Of a stretch of DNA of 11,726 nucleotides, positions 5,906-11,726 are shown in pieces. The stretch is taken from positions 1-11,726 of the forward strand of contig CAIJFC010000266.1 in NCBI GenBank assembly GCA_903819815.1, given 5' to 3'. Both the position numbers and the translations under genes were made by a program. Below the pieces are notes generated by a model, which saw only the letters and a list, made by a program, of their open reading frames with translations, was not told where the DNA came from and made no database searches. Numbering within the stretch: the stretch's first letter is position 1; the number at the start of each line of letters is the position of its first letter. Source of the stretch: an uncultured Bacteroidota bacterium. GTDB lineage: Bacteria; Bacteroidota; Bacteroidia; Flavobacteriales; Flavobacteriaceae.

Positions 5906-6883
5906 ATGAATATAATTGCTGAAATAAAAAATCCGATTGTTTTAGAAATGGATCTTTTCGAATTAAAGTTCCGAGAATCAATGGTTTCTAAAGTCGCTGT
6001 CCTCAATCGGATTACCTATTATATTGTAAATAGAAAAGGGAAACAAATGCGCCCAATGTTTGTTTTTTTAACTGCAAAGATGCTTTCAAATGGGATTGTA
6101 AATGAAAGAACATATAGAGGAGCTTCAGTTATTGAATTAATTCATACCGCCACTTTAGTTCATGATGATGTGGTTGACGACAGCAATCAAAGACGAGGTT
6201 TTTTCTCCATAAATGCCCTTTGGAAAAATAAAATTGCGGTATTAGTTGGTGATTATTTATTATCGAAAGGCTTGTTACTTTCTATCGATAATGGCGATTT
6301 TGATTTATTAAAAATCATTTCAGTTGCCGTTCGGGAAATGAGCGAAGGGGAATTACTTCAAATAGAGAAAGCACGAAGATTGGACATTACCGAAGCTATT
6401 TATTATGAAATTATTCAAAAGAAAACGGCTACTTTAATTGCTGCTTGCTGTGCTCTTGGCGCAAAATCGGTAATCGATGATGAAATTCAGGTTGAAAATA
6501 TGAGAAAATTTGGAGAGCTTATAGGAATGGCTTTTCAAATTAAAGACGATTTATTTGATTATTCTGAAGAGGCAATTGGGAAACCAACAGGCATTGATAT
6601 AAAAGAACAAAAAATGACTTTGCCTTTAATACATGTTTTGAATAATTGTACTTCAAAAGAAAAAAGCTGGTTGATCAACTCCATCAAAAATCACAATAAA
6701 GATAAAAAGAGGGTTAAAGAAGTGATTGCATTTGTAAAAAACAATAACGGACTTGCCTATGCGGAGCAAAAAATGATTCAATTTAAACAAGAAGCACTCC
6801 AATTAATAGAACATTATCCGCAATCAGACTATAAAAATTCTTTGATCATGATGGTAAATTATGTCATTGAAAGAAAAAAGTAA
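5906..6883 (+). CDS. Polyprenyl (trans-isoprenyl) diphosphate synthase
   Basis: The cytoplasmic enzyme extends an allylic diphosphate with isopentenyl diphosphate to make long polyprenyl chains, most likely the side chain of menaquinone. Numbering is from ATG 5906 (325 residues). The GKQMRP substrate-binding motif is at 45-50, the first aspartate-rich motif is HDDVVDD (86-92) followed by the RR pair, GDYLLSKG is at 115-122, KT at 173-174, and the second aspartate-rich motif is KDDLFD (213-218) followed by GKPTGIDIKEQKMTLPLI. Length is that of octaprenyl/heptaprenyl synthases, but chain length cannot be read reliably. The TTG at 5897 is rejected as start because it is part of a -7 box. dnaG starts 60 bases after the stop and has its own promoter box. 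Confidence 0.9.
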   Translation: MNIIAEIKNPIVLEMDLFELKFRESMVSKVAVLNRITYYIVNRKGKQMRPMFVFLTAKMLSNGIVNERTYRGASVIELIHTATLVHDDVVDDSNQRRGFFSINALWKNKIAVLVGDYLLSKGLLLSIDNGDFDLLKIISVAVREMSEGELLQIEKARRLDITEAIYYEIIQKKTATLIAACCALGAKSVIDDEIQVENMRKFGELIGMAFQIKDDLFDYSEEAIGKPTGIDIKEQKMTLPLIHVLNNCTSKEKSWLINSIKNHNKDKKRVKEVIAFVKNNNGLAYAEQKMIQFKQEALQLIEHYPQSDYKNSLIMMVNYVIERKK

Positions 6884-6907
6884 TACCCAATAACTCAAAA
6901 AAATTGG

Positions 6908-6915
6908 TAACTTTG
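6908..6915 (+). promoter_or_regulatory. -7 promoter box for dnaG
   Basis: TAACTTTG matches TAnnTTTG and lies 28 bases before the TTG start of dnaG. A second, imperfect box (TAACCTTTG, one base too long) lies at 6921-6929. dnaG may also be read through from the polyprenyl synthase gene. Confidence 0.5.
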
Positions 6916-6943
6916 AGCCTTAACCTTTGAACCTAAATTAAAA

Positions 6944-8923
6944 TTGATTTCAAAAGCAACCATAGATACCGTTTTCGAAACCGCTCGTGTTGAGGAGGTT
7001 ATTGGTGATTTTGTACAACTAAAACGGGCGGGAAGTAACTTCAAAGGTCTAAGTCCATTTTCTGACGAGCGTTCCCCATCGTTTATGGTATCTCCAGTAA
7101 AACAAATTTGGAAAGATTTTAGTTCCGGAAAAGGGGGAAATTCGGTTGCCTTTTTAATGGAGCACGAGCATTTTACCTATCCAGAAGCCATTCGGTATTT
7201 AGCAAAAAAATACAACATCGAAATTGAAGAAACGGTACAAACCGATGAGGAAAAAGCCAATACCGATGTTCGAGAAAGTATGTATTTGGTTTCCGAATTT
7301 GCTAAAAATTATTTCCAAGATGCCCTTTTAAATACTGAGGAAGGAAAAGCCATTGGTTATTCCTATTTTAAGGAAAGAGGTTTTACCAATGAAACCATTA
7401 AGAAATTTTCACTTGGATATTCGCCTGAAGCCTGGGATGCTTTTACAAAAGAAGCCCTAGGAAAAGGCTATAAATTGGAGTTTTTAGAAAGCACCGGATT
7501 AACAATTCCACGTGACAACCGACCTTTCGACCGATTTAAAGGACGTGTGATGTTCCCAATTCAAAGTATGTCGGGAAGAGTTTTGGGATTTGGTGGAAGA
7601 ATATTAACCAATGATAAAAAAGCAGCTAAATACCTCAATTCACCAGAAAGCGATATTTACCATAAAAGCAAAGTGCTTTACGGAATTTATCAGGCGAAAC
7701 AAGCTATTGCAAAACAAAATAATTGCTTTTTGGTTGAAGGATATACCGATGTAATTCAATTCAACCAAACGGGAATTGAAAACGTAGTTTCTTCATCAGG
7801 AACCGCTTTAACACCAGATCAAATCCGATTAATTAATAGATTGACCAAAAATGTAACGGTACTTTTTGATGGCGATGCCGCCGGATTACGCGCTTCCATT
7901 CGAGGAATTGATTTAATTCTGGAAGAAGGAATGAACGTCAGAGTTTGTGAATTCCCTGACGGCGAAGACCCAGACAGTTTTGCTAAGAAAATGCCTTACG
8001 AAGATTTGGTTTTGTATTTAGAAGAGAATTCTAAAGATTTTATTCAATTCAAAGCGTCTTTATTGATGAAAGATGCCAAGAATGATCCAATAAAAAAAGC
8101 GGAGTTAATTCGTGAAATTGTAGCAAGTATTTCTAAGATTCCAGATAGAATTCAACGTGAAATATACATACAGGAATGTTCCAGAATAATGGATATTTCG
8201 GAGCAAGTTTTGTTGAGCACGCTAGCGCAATTGATTAAAAAAGACATTTCTGAAATTGGTAAAAAAATAAAACAAGAGCAAAAATCATTTGAGGTTATAA
8301 AGAGTGAATCTTTAAATCAAGTGGAAAAAGTAGATGTTTTATACCAACTAGAAAGAACCATAATTAAAATCTTACTTCTTTATGGAAATAGTAAAGAAGA
8401 ATTTGAAGATGTATTGTTAAAAACAAATGCCAACGGCGAGGTTGAAAACACGGTTGAGAAAAAAGAATATTTTGTTTATCAAAGAGTATATTTGAGTTTG
8501 CAAGAAGACGAAGTTGAATTGGCAAATCCTCTTTTTAAAGACATTTACACCAATCTAATAAATTATTTTAATCAGAATGAGACTTTCAATATTGAGCATT
8601 ATTTAATGCAATTGCCTCAAGAGTTTGCTCAAGAAGTAACCGATATTTTGATGGAAGATGAAAAATTGGCATTGCACGATTGGGGAGGTCAAAATATTTT
8701 TGTCAAACAAAAAAACGAGACGATCAGCCAATACGTTTCCGAAACCATTTTAACCATGAGATGGTATTTAGTGGATAAAATTATCGAAGAATTAAAAGGT
8801 TCAATTTTACCTGATCCATCGGTGGATAATTCAGATACAATGTCACTTGCTATGGATTATTCTAAATTGATCAATTCTTTTTCTCTGAAATTAGGAAGGG
8901 TAATGTCGAGATATAGTAATTAG
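6944..8923 (+). CDS. dnaG: DNA primase DnaG with zinc-ligand residues replaced
   Basis: This 659-residue primase makes RNA primers for the replisome. Residues about 1-95 align with the CHC2 zinc-binding domain, but the expected C-P-F-H and C-x2-C ligands read S37-P-F-S40 and D58-F-S-S61, so no zinc site is possible. The RNA-polymerase core is intact: FDRFKGRVMFPI (195-206), FGGRIL (216-221), and a Toprim domain with EGYTD (265-269), DGDAAG (309-314) and GEDPDS (340-345), which supply the catalytic acidic residues. The C-terminal part (about 430-659) would be the helicase-binding domain. No ATG or GTG lies between an in-frame TGA at 6914 and the conserved N-terminus ISKATIDTVFETARVEEVIGDF, so TTG at 6944 is taken as the start. 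A strong terminator follows. Confidence 0.94.
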   Translation: MISKATIDTVFETARVEEVIGDFVQLKRAGSNFKGLSPFSDERSPSFMVSPVKQIWKDFSSGKGGNSVAFLMEHEHFTYPEAIRYLAKKYNIEIEETVQTDEEKANTDVRESMYLVSEFAKNYFQDALLNTEEGKAIGYSYFKERGFTNETIKKFSLGYSPEAWDAFTKEALGKGYKLEFLESTGLTIPRDNRPFDRFKGRVMFPIQSMSGRVLGFGGRILTNDKKAAKYLNSPESDIYHKSKVLYGIYQAKQAIAKQNNCFLVEGYTDVIQFNQTGIENVVSSSGTALTPDQIRLINRLTKNVTVLFDGDAAGLRASIRGIDLILEEGMNVRVCEFPDGEDPDSFAKKMPYEDLVLYLEENSKDFIQFKASLLMKDAKNDPIKKAELIREIVASISKIPDRIQREIYIQECSRIMDISEQVLLSTLAQLIKKDISEIGKKIKQEQKSFEVIKSESLNQVEKVDVLYQLERTIIKILLLYGNSKEEFEDVLLKTNANGEVENTVEKKEYFVYQRVYLSLQEDEVELANPLFKDIYTNLINYFNQNETFNIEHYLMQLPQEFAQEVTDILMEDEKLALHDWGGQNIFVKQKNETISQYVSETILTMRWYLVDKIIEELKGSILPDPSVDNSDTMSLAMDYSKLINSFSLKLGRVMSRYSN

Positions 8924-8941
8924 AAATAAAATTTAAGGCAT

Positions 8942-8974
8942 AAAAAAACCTGTTCGAATGGAACAGGTTTTTTT
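8942..8974. terminator. Bidirectional terminator between dnaG and the T9SS cargo gene
   Basis: A 14-bp perfect inverted repeat, aaaaaaacctgttc / gaacaggttttttt, has a 5-base loop (gaatg). The A and T tracts on either side make it an intrinsic terminator for both convergent genes. It begins 18 bases after the dnaG stop. Confidence 0.9.
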
Positions 8975-8991
8975 ATTGAATGATTTTGGAA

Positions 8992-10836
8992 TTATTTTAC
9001 AACTAGTTTTTTAGTAGCTGTTTTTCCGCCTTCAGTAATTTTAACTATATAGATACCACTATTTAAATTAGCAATATTAATAGTAGTATTTGAAGTTGTA
9101 GTAGAGATTACTTGTTTTCCTAAAACATCAAATAAAGATATTGTTCTTTCCAAATTCAAGTTAGATTCAACATGTAAAACTCCATTTGAAACTGGATTTG
9201 GATATACTTTTAAACCAGCGATTTCGTTATTTTGCGTTTGAAGTAAAGTAACTGAGAAGTCGGCAGAATTTCTCGGAATAAATTGTGGAGTCAATACTGG
9301 AGGATTAGCTGTTGATACATTGTCATACCCTAAAGCGGTGATATTAAATGCTACAGTAGGAATTGTTGCTCCAATGTAATTTGCTTCAGCAAATCCAGTT
9401 CTTAATACTCCATTAGTTGTTCCGTCAAATACATTATAATTAGTACTAGTTGTAAATACTTGCCCTGCGGTTAAAGGAGTTACTACACCTGCAGACACAG
9501 TCCCTGTAATTGTAATACCATTAAAACTAATTAATTTACTTTCGTATGTATTTACATTTGCATTTAATGCAGCGATGGTAATATTTTGAGGAGTTAGCGT
9601 ATTTCCTGAAGAAACAACTGTTTGATTTTGTAAAGGCACCAATTCTAAAATACCATTAAAGTCAACTAATTGACCAGACACATTGTTCATGCTATCTCCC
9701 AAAGCAAATGGAGTTGTGATTTTTCCAGCACTATCATCAATTAAGATTCCGCCAGTTGCATCTTGAATAAATTTTTGATTTCTGGTTGTATTTACTGTAA
9801 CAGTTCCTGCAGGTGTTCTAACGTGAGAAACGATTGCATTTCCAGTTAAGGTGTAATAACCATTTAAAGTACCGGCTCTTAAAGCGGAAATGTTGGCAAC
9901 ATTTGTAAATGCAGCAATGGTGAATTGAGTTGTTGCGCTTGCAGCAGGAGATAGAGGCGCGTGAGCATTATTAACTAAAGTTACTACAACAGTATGACTT
10001 CCTACAGTCAATCCGTTCAATACAATTGGAGCGGTGTCGTATTTCATAACAGTTGCTCCGCCATCCACAGTGTAGTGAATGTGACCAGTTCCGGTTCCAT
10101 TGGCTACAGTAAAGTTAGATACAGAAACGTTTACCGTAACACTTGTTGTTAAAGGATTATAAATAGTTGCATTTACTGGAGAGGTAATAGCAATATTTGG
10201 AGCTGTTGAGCAAATGCTAGCAGCTGTTGCAGAATTTCTTGGGGCTGGCGCTCCAACTGTAAAATCAGTATTGTTAGCATTATTATCAGTGCAACCACCA
10301 TTTAATCGAATAGCGGCAGTAGTATTAGATAAAATTGCTACAGCAGCGGTACCTTCATAATAAGAAGCTGTTGGCCCAAAGCCAACCATGTCAACATAAG
10401 TACCAACAGTTAAAGTAGTGCCAGTAAGTGCTGTTGCGGAGTTAACCAATGCTACTTTTCCGGCAGTTCCTGACATGTTTATGGGTGAAGTAGTAACATC
10501 TAAATCAGGGGTAGGTAAAGCTGAACTTGCAGTAGTACCAGCAGCAAGTTTTATTAAATAATATTTTCCAGCCGCAATAGAAGTTCCCGCTGGAATTGAG
10601 TTAACAGCCCATGCAAATGGAGTAGCAGAAGGGCCTGTGGCCGAAGCATACTGAACAGACCAACCTGAAATGTCAACGCTAGCTGTTCCTCTATTAAACA
10701 ATTCAACAAAGTCATTTGTATATTGAGCACCAGTATTACCACCACCACCATATACTTGGCTAATTACAACTTGAGCATTCGATGTGAATCCAATAAAAAG
10801 AAACAACATTGAAGTAAATAAGTAAATTTTTTTCAT
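8992..10836 (-). CDS. Secreted T9SS type A cargo protein with lamin-tail domain
   Basis: The 614-residue protein starts with a Sec signal peptide (about 1-22, ending SNAQ). Residues about 22-205 fit a lamin-tail domain (VVISQVYGGGGN, NDFVELFNRG, ISGWSVQY at 23-64). Residues about 212-308 look like an Ig-like or Big-type module with VDGG and GSHTVVVTLVNN. Residues about 311-530 resemble the OB-fold-like region (DUF5689-type) seen in secreted Bacteroidota proteins (GNAIVSHV, KFIQDATGGILIDDSAG, GDSMNNVSGQLVDFNG). Residues 541-614 are a type A sorting domain (YPNPVSNG, ISLFDVLGKQV, GIYIVKI, ending KKLVVK), which directs export and surface attachment by the type IX system. Lamin-tail plus OB-like modules often accompany secreted nucleases, but no nuclease motif is visible, so a binding or adhesive role is as likely. 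Confidence 0.85.
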   Translation of the reverse strand: MKKIYLFTSMLFLFIGFTSNAQVVISQVYGGGGNTGAQYTNDFVELFNRGTASVDISGWSVQYASATGPSATPFAWAVNSIPAGTSIAAGKYYLIKLAAGTTASSALPTPDLDVTTSPINMSGTAGKVALVNSATALTGTTLTVGTYVDMVGFGPTASYYEGTAAVAILSNTTAAIRLNGGCTDNNANNTDFTVGAPAPRNSATAASICSTAPNIAITSPVNATIYNPLTTSVTVNVSVSNFTVANGTGTGHIHYTVDGGATVMKYDTAPIVLNGLTVGSHTVVVTLVNNAHAPLSPAASATTQFTIAAFTNVANISALRAGTLNGYYTLTGNAIVSHVRTPAGTVTVNTTRNQKFIQDATGGILIDDSAGKITTPFALGDSMNNVSGQLVDFNGILELVPLQNQTVVSSGNTLTPQNITIAALNANVNTYESKLISFNGITITGTVSAGVVTPLTAGQVFTTSTNYNVFDGTTNGVLRTGFAEANYIGATIPTVAFNITALGYDNVSTANPPVLTPQFIPRNSADFSVTLLQTQNNEIAGLKVYPNPVSNGVLHVESNLNLERTISLFDVLGKQVISTTTSNTTINIANLNSGIYIVKITEGGKTATKKLVVK

Positions 10837-10864
10837 AATTTTTAATTTAATTTAAAATAGTATA

Positions 10865-10872
10865 CAAATATA
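10865..10872 (-). promoter_or_regulatory. -7 promoter box for the lamin-tail T9SS gene
   Basis: The minus strand reads TATATTTG, a TAnnTTTG match, 28 bases upstream of the ATG. No -33 TTG is visible at the normal distance. Confidence 0.45.
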
Positions 10873-10946
10873 AGAAGTAATCCGAAAATAAATATCAGAT
10901 AGTATGTAAATATTACATTAAATAATAAATGGGTAAATTAAGATAA

Positions 10947-11282
10947 CTATTTGACTATAAGTTTTCTAGTCGCAGTAGCTTCTCCTTCTTTGATTTTGAT
11001 GATATAAACACCTGGAGATAATGCAGAAATATTTAACTCTCTTGAGTTTAATACTGTTTGAAGTACTTTTTTTCCTAAAACATCAAAAATCGTGATTTCT
11101 TTGTCTAAAGATAATTTTGAAGTAATGTAAATCTTACCATTGCTCACAGGGTTTGGATAGAAACTCAAGCCTTCAATTGAAGTTTCTTGATTTCTAGCCT
11201 GTACCTTACTATCTTGAGCTTTAGCGCTCAAAGAACTTAGTAGAAGTACCGATAAAGCAATATAAAAGTAATTTTTTAGCAT
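10947..11282 (-). CDS. Tiny secreted protein consisting almost only of a T9SS type A sorting domain
   Basis: From ATG at 11282 the product is 111 residues. It has a signal peptide (LKNYFYIALSVLLLSSLSAKAQ, 2-23), a polar linker of about 15 residues (DSKVQARNQETSIEG), and a complete type A sorting domain (about 38-111) with FYPNPVSNG, ITIFDVLGKKV, LNISALSPGVYIIKIKEG and the terminal basic RKLIVK. An upstream in-frame ATG at 11357 is rejected because its extra 25 residues would precede the signal peptide. There is no passenger domain. It may be a small surface-anchored protein, a partner of the T9SS attachment machinery, or the remnant of a larger cargo gene. A TATCTTTA box (11295-11302, minus) is a near-consensus promoter. 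The next gene downstream is a large T9SS cargo. Confidence 0.75.
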   Translation of the reverse strand: MLKNYFYIALSVLLLSSLSAKAQDSKVQARNQETSIEGLSFYPNPVSNGKIYITSKLSLDKEITIFDVLGKKVLQTVLNSRELNISALSPGVYIIKIKEGEATATRKLIVK

Positions 11283-11374
11283 TAAAAATTTTTGTAAAGA
11301 TAACGGTTTTTCAACAAAAACATATAAAACTTTAACATAATTAAAACATAACAACAAATTTCATACCATTATTG

Positions 11375-11726
11375 TTACTTACCATTAAATGATGTCATCG
11401 TAATTTCTAACCCAGCTAGTCCAAACGATTTTATAATTTCAGCTGCTATTTCTAGTCTTTCAGGAAGTTTTGTTTTTTCCTCTTCATCCCAATTACCTAA
11501 AACATAATCTACTTGCTTCCCTTTTTTGAAGGCATCACTGATTCCAAATCTAAAACGAGCATATTCTTGAGTATTTAAAACTTGGGTAGTATTTTTCAAT
11601 CCATTATGGCCGCCATCACTTCCTTTTGATCGAATTCTAATGGTGCCAAATGATAAATTTAAATCGTCAGTAATAACAAGAACCCTGTCTAAAGATATTT
11701 TTTCTTTATCCATCCAATAGTGTACT
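11375..11726 (-). CDS. pth: Peptidyl-tRNA hydrolase, C-terminal part, cut by window edge
   Basis: The frame is open to the right edge, and the residues VHYW precede the internal methionine at 11713, matching the 'V.YW..KE' stretch of Pth, so this is the 3' part of a longer gene and not a start at 11713. Visible motifs are LVITDDLNLSFGTIR (with the aspartate equivalent to E. coli Asp93), the GSDGGHNGLKN loop (with the asparagine equivalent to Asn114), 'YARFRFGI' and VDYVLGNWDEEEK. Pth hydrolyses peptidyl-tRNA released from stalled ribosomes and recycles the tRNA. The catalytic histidine near the N-terminus lies outside the window. The small sorting-domain gene lies 92 bases downstream on the same strand. 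Confidence 0.92.
   Translation of the reverse strand, partial: VHYWMDKEKISLDRVLVITDDLNLSFGTIRIRSKGSDGGHNGLKNTTQVLNTQEYARFRFGISDAFKKGKQVDYVLGNWDEEEKTKLPERLEIAAEIIKSFGLAGLEITMTSFNGK

Noticed and set aside
10554..10751. Second minus-strand frame inside the lamin-tail gene
   Set aside because: It is a frame shadow of the T9SS cargo, and the main frame is continuous from signal peptide to sorting domain.
10947..11282. Sorting-domain protein as a plain pseudogene
   Set aside because: Signal peptide and sorting domain are both intact and in one frame with no stop or frameshift, so decay is not shown.
11283..11357. Upstream ATG extending the small sorting-domain protein by 25 residues
   Set aside because: It would place a polar segment ahead of the signal peptide; the methionine at 11282 gives a normal signal peptide.
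11341..11380. Inverted repeat taacaa...ttgtta after pth as a terminator
   Set aside because: The stem is six AT-rich pairs with a long loop and no T tract, too weak to call.

Overview
The window looks like chromosomal DNA of a Flavobacterium-type member of the Bacteroidota. Four observations support this. The DNA is AT-rich. Genes are preceded by TAnnTTTG -7 promoter boxes rather than sigma70 elements, and Shine-Dalgarno sites are not evident. Two proteins end in type IX secretion (T9SS type A) sorting domains. The gene set (tatA-like, PAP2, rlmN, polyprenyl synthase, dnaG, pth) is a housekeeping set. I see no tRNA or rRNA, transposase, phage gene, CRISPR array or defence system, and no gene-free stretch longer than about 150 bases.

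Layout. Positions 1-287 (minus) hold the N-terminal half of peptidase E (pepE). Diverging from it is a secreted protein with a CarboxypepD_reg-like domain (439-1137). A TatA/TatB-like translocase subunit (1217-1558) follows, overlapping by one base a PAP2-family membrane phosphatase (1558-2121). The PAP2 gene converges on, and overlaps by 8 bp, a minus-strand catechol-type O-methyltransferase (2114-2755). A secreted alpha/beta-hydrolase esterase (2893-3753) is bracketed by two copies of a 50-bp sequence, each carrying a promoter box. rlmN (3851-4894) follows the second copy. A bidirectional terminator separates rlmN from a minus-strand lipoprotein of unknown function (4946-5794). Polyprenyl diphosphate synthase (5906-6883) and DNA primase dnaG (6944-8923) run forward. 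After a second bidirectional terminator come three minus-strand genes: a large secreted lamin-tail/T9SS protein (8992-10836), a tiny protein that is almost only signal peptide plus T9SS sorting domain (10947-11282), and the C-terminal part of peptidyl-tRNA hydrolase (11375-11726).

How the genes relate. The core genes serve translation quality and decoding (rlmN, pth), replication priming (dnaG), isoprenoid chains for quinones or cell-wall carriers (polyprenyl synthase), undecaprenyl or lipid phosphate turnover (PAP2) and folded-protein export (tatA). The remainder are envelope or secreted proteins of uncertain role. I see no dedicated multi-gene system.

The most notable details are: a DnaG whose four zinc-ligand positions are all replaced; a 50-bp direct repeat around the esterase that suggests how that gene came to lie between two divergent promoters; rlmN and polyprenyl synthase start codons so close to their -7 boxes that the transcripts should be leaderless; and a cargo-less T9SS sorting-domain protein beside a large T9SS cargo.
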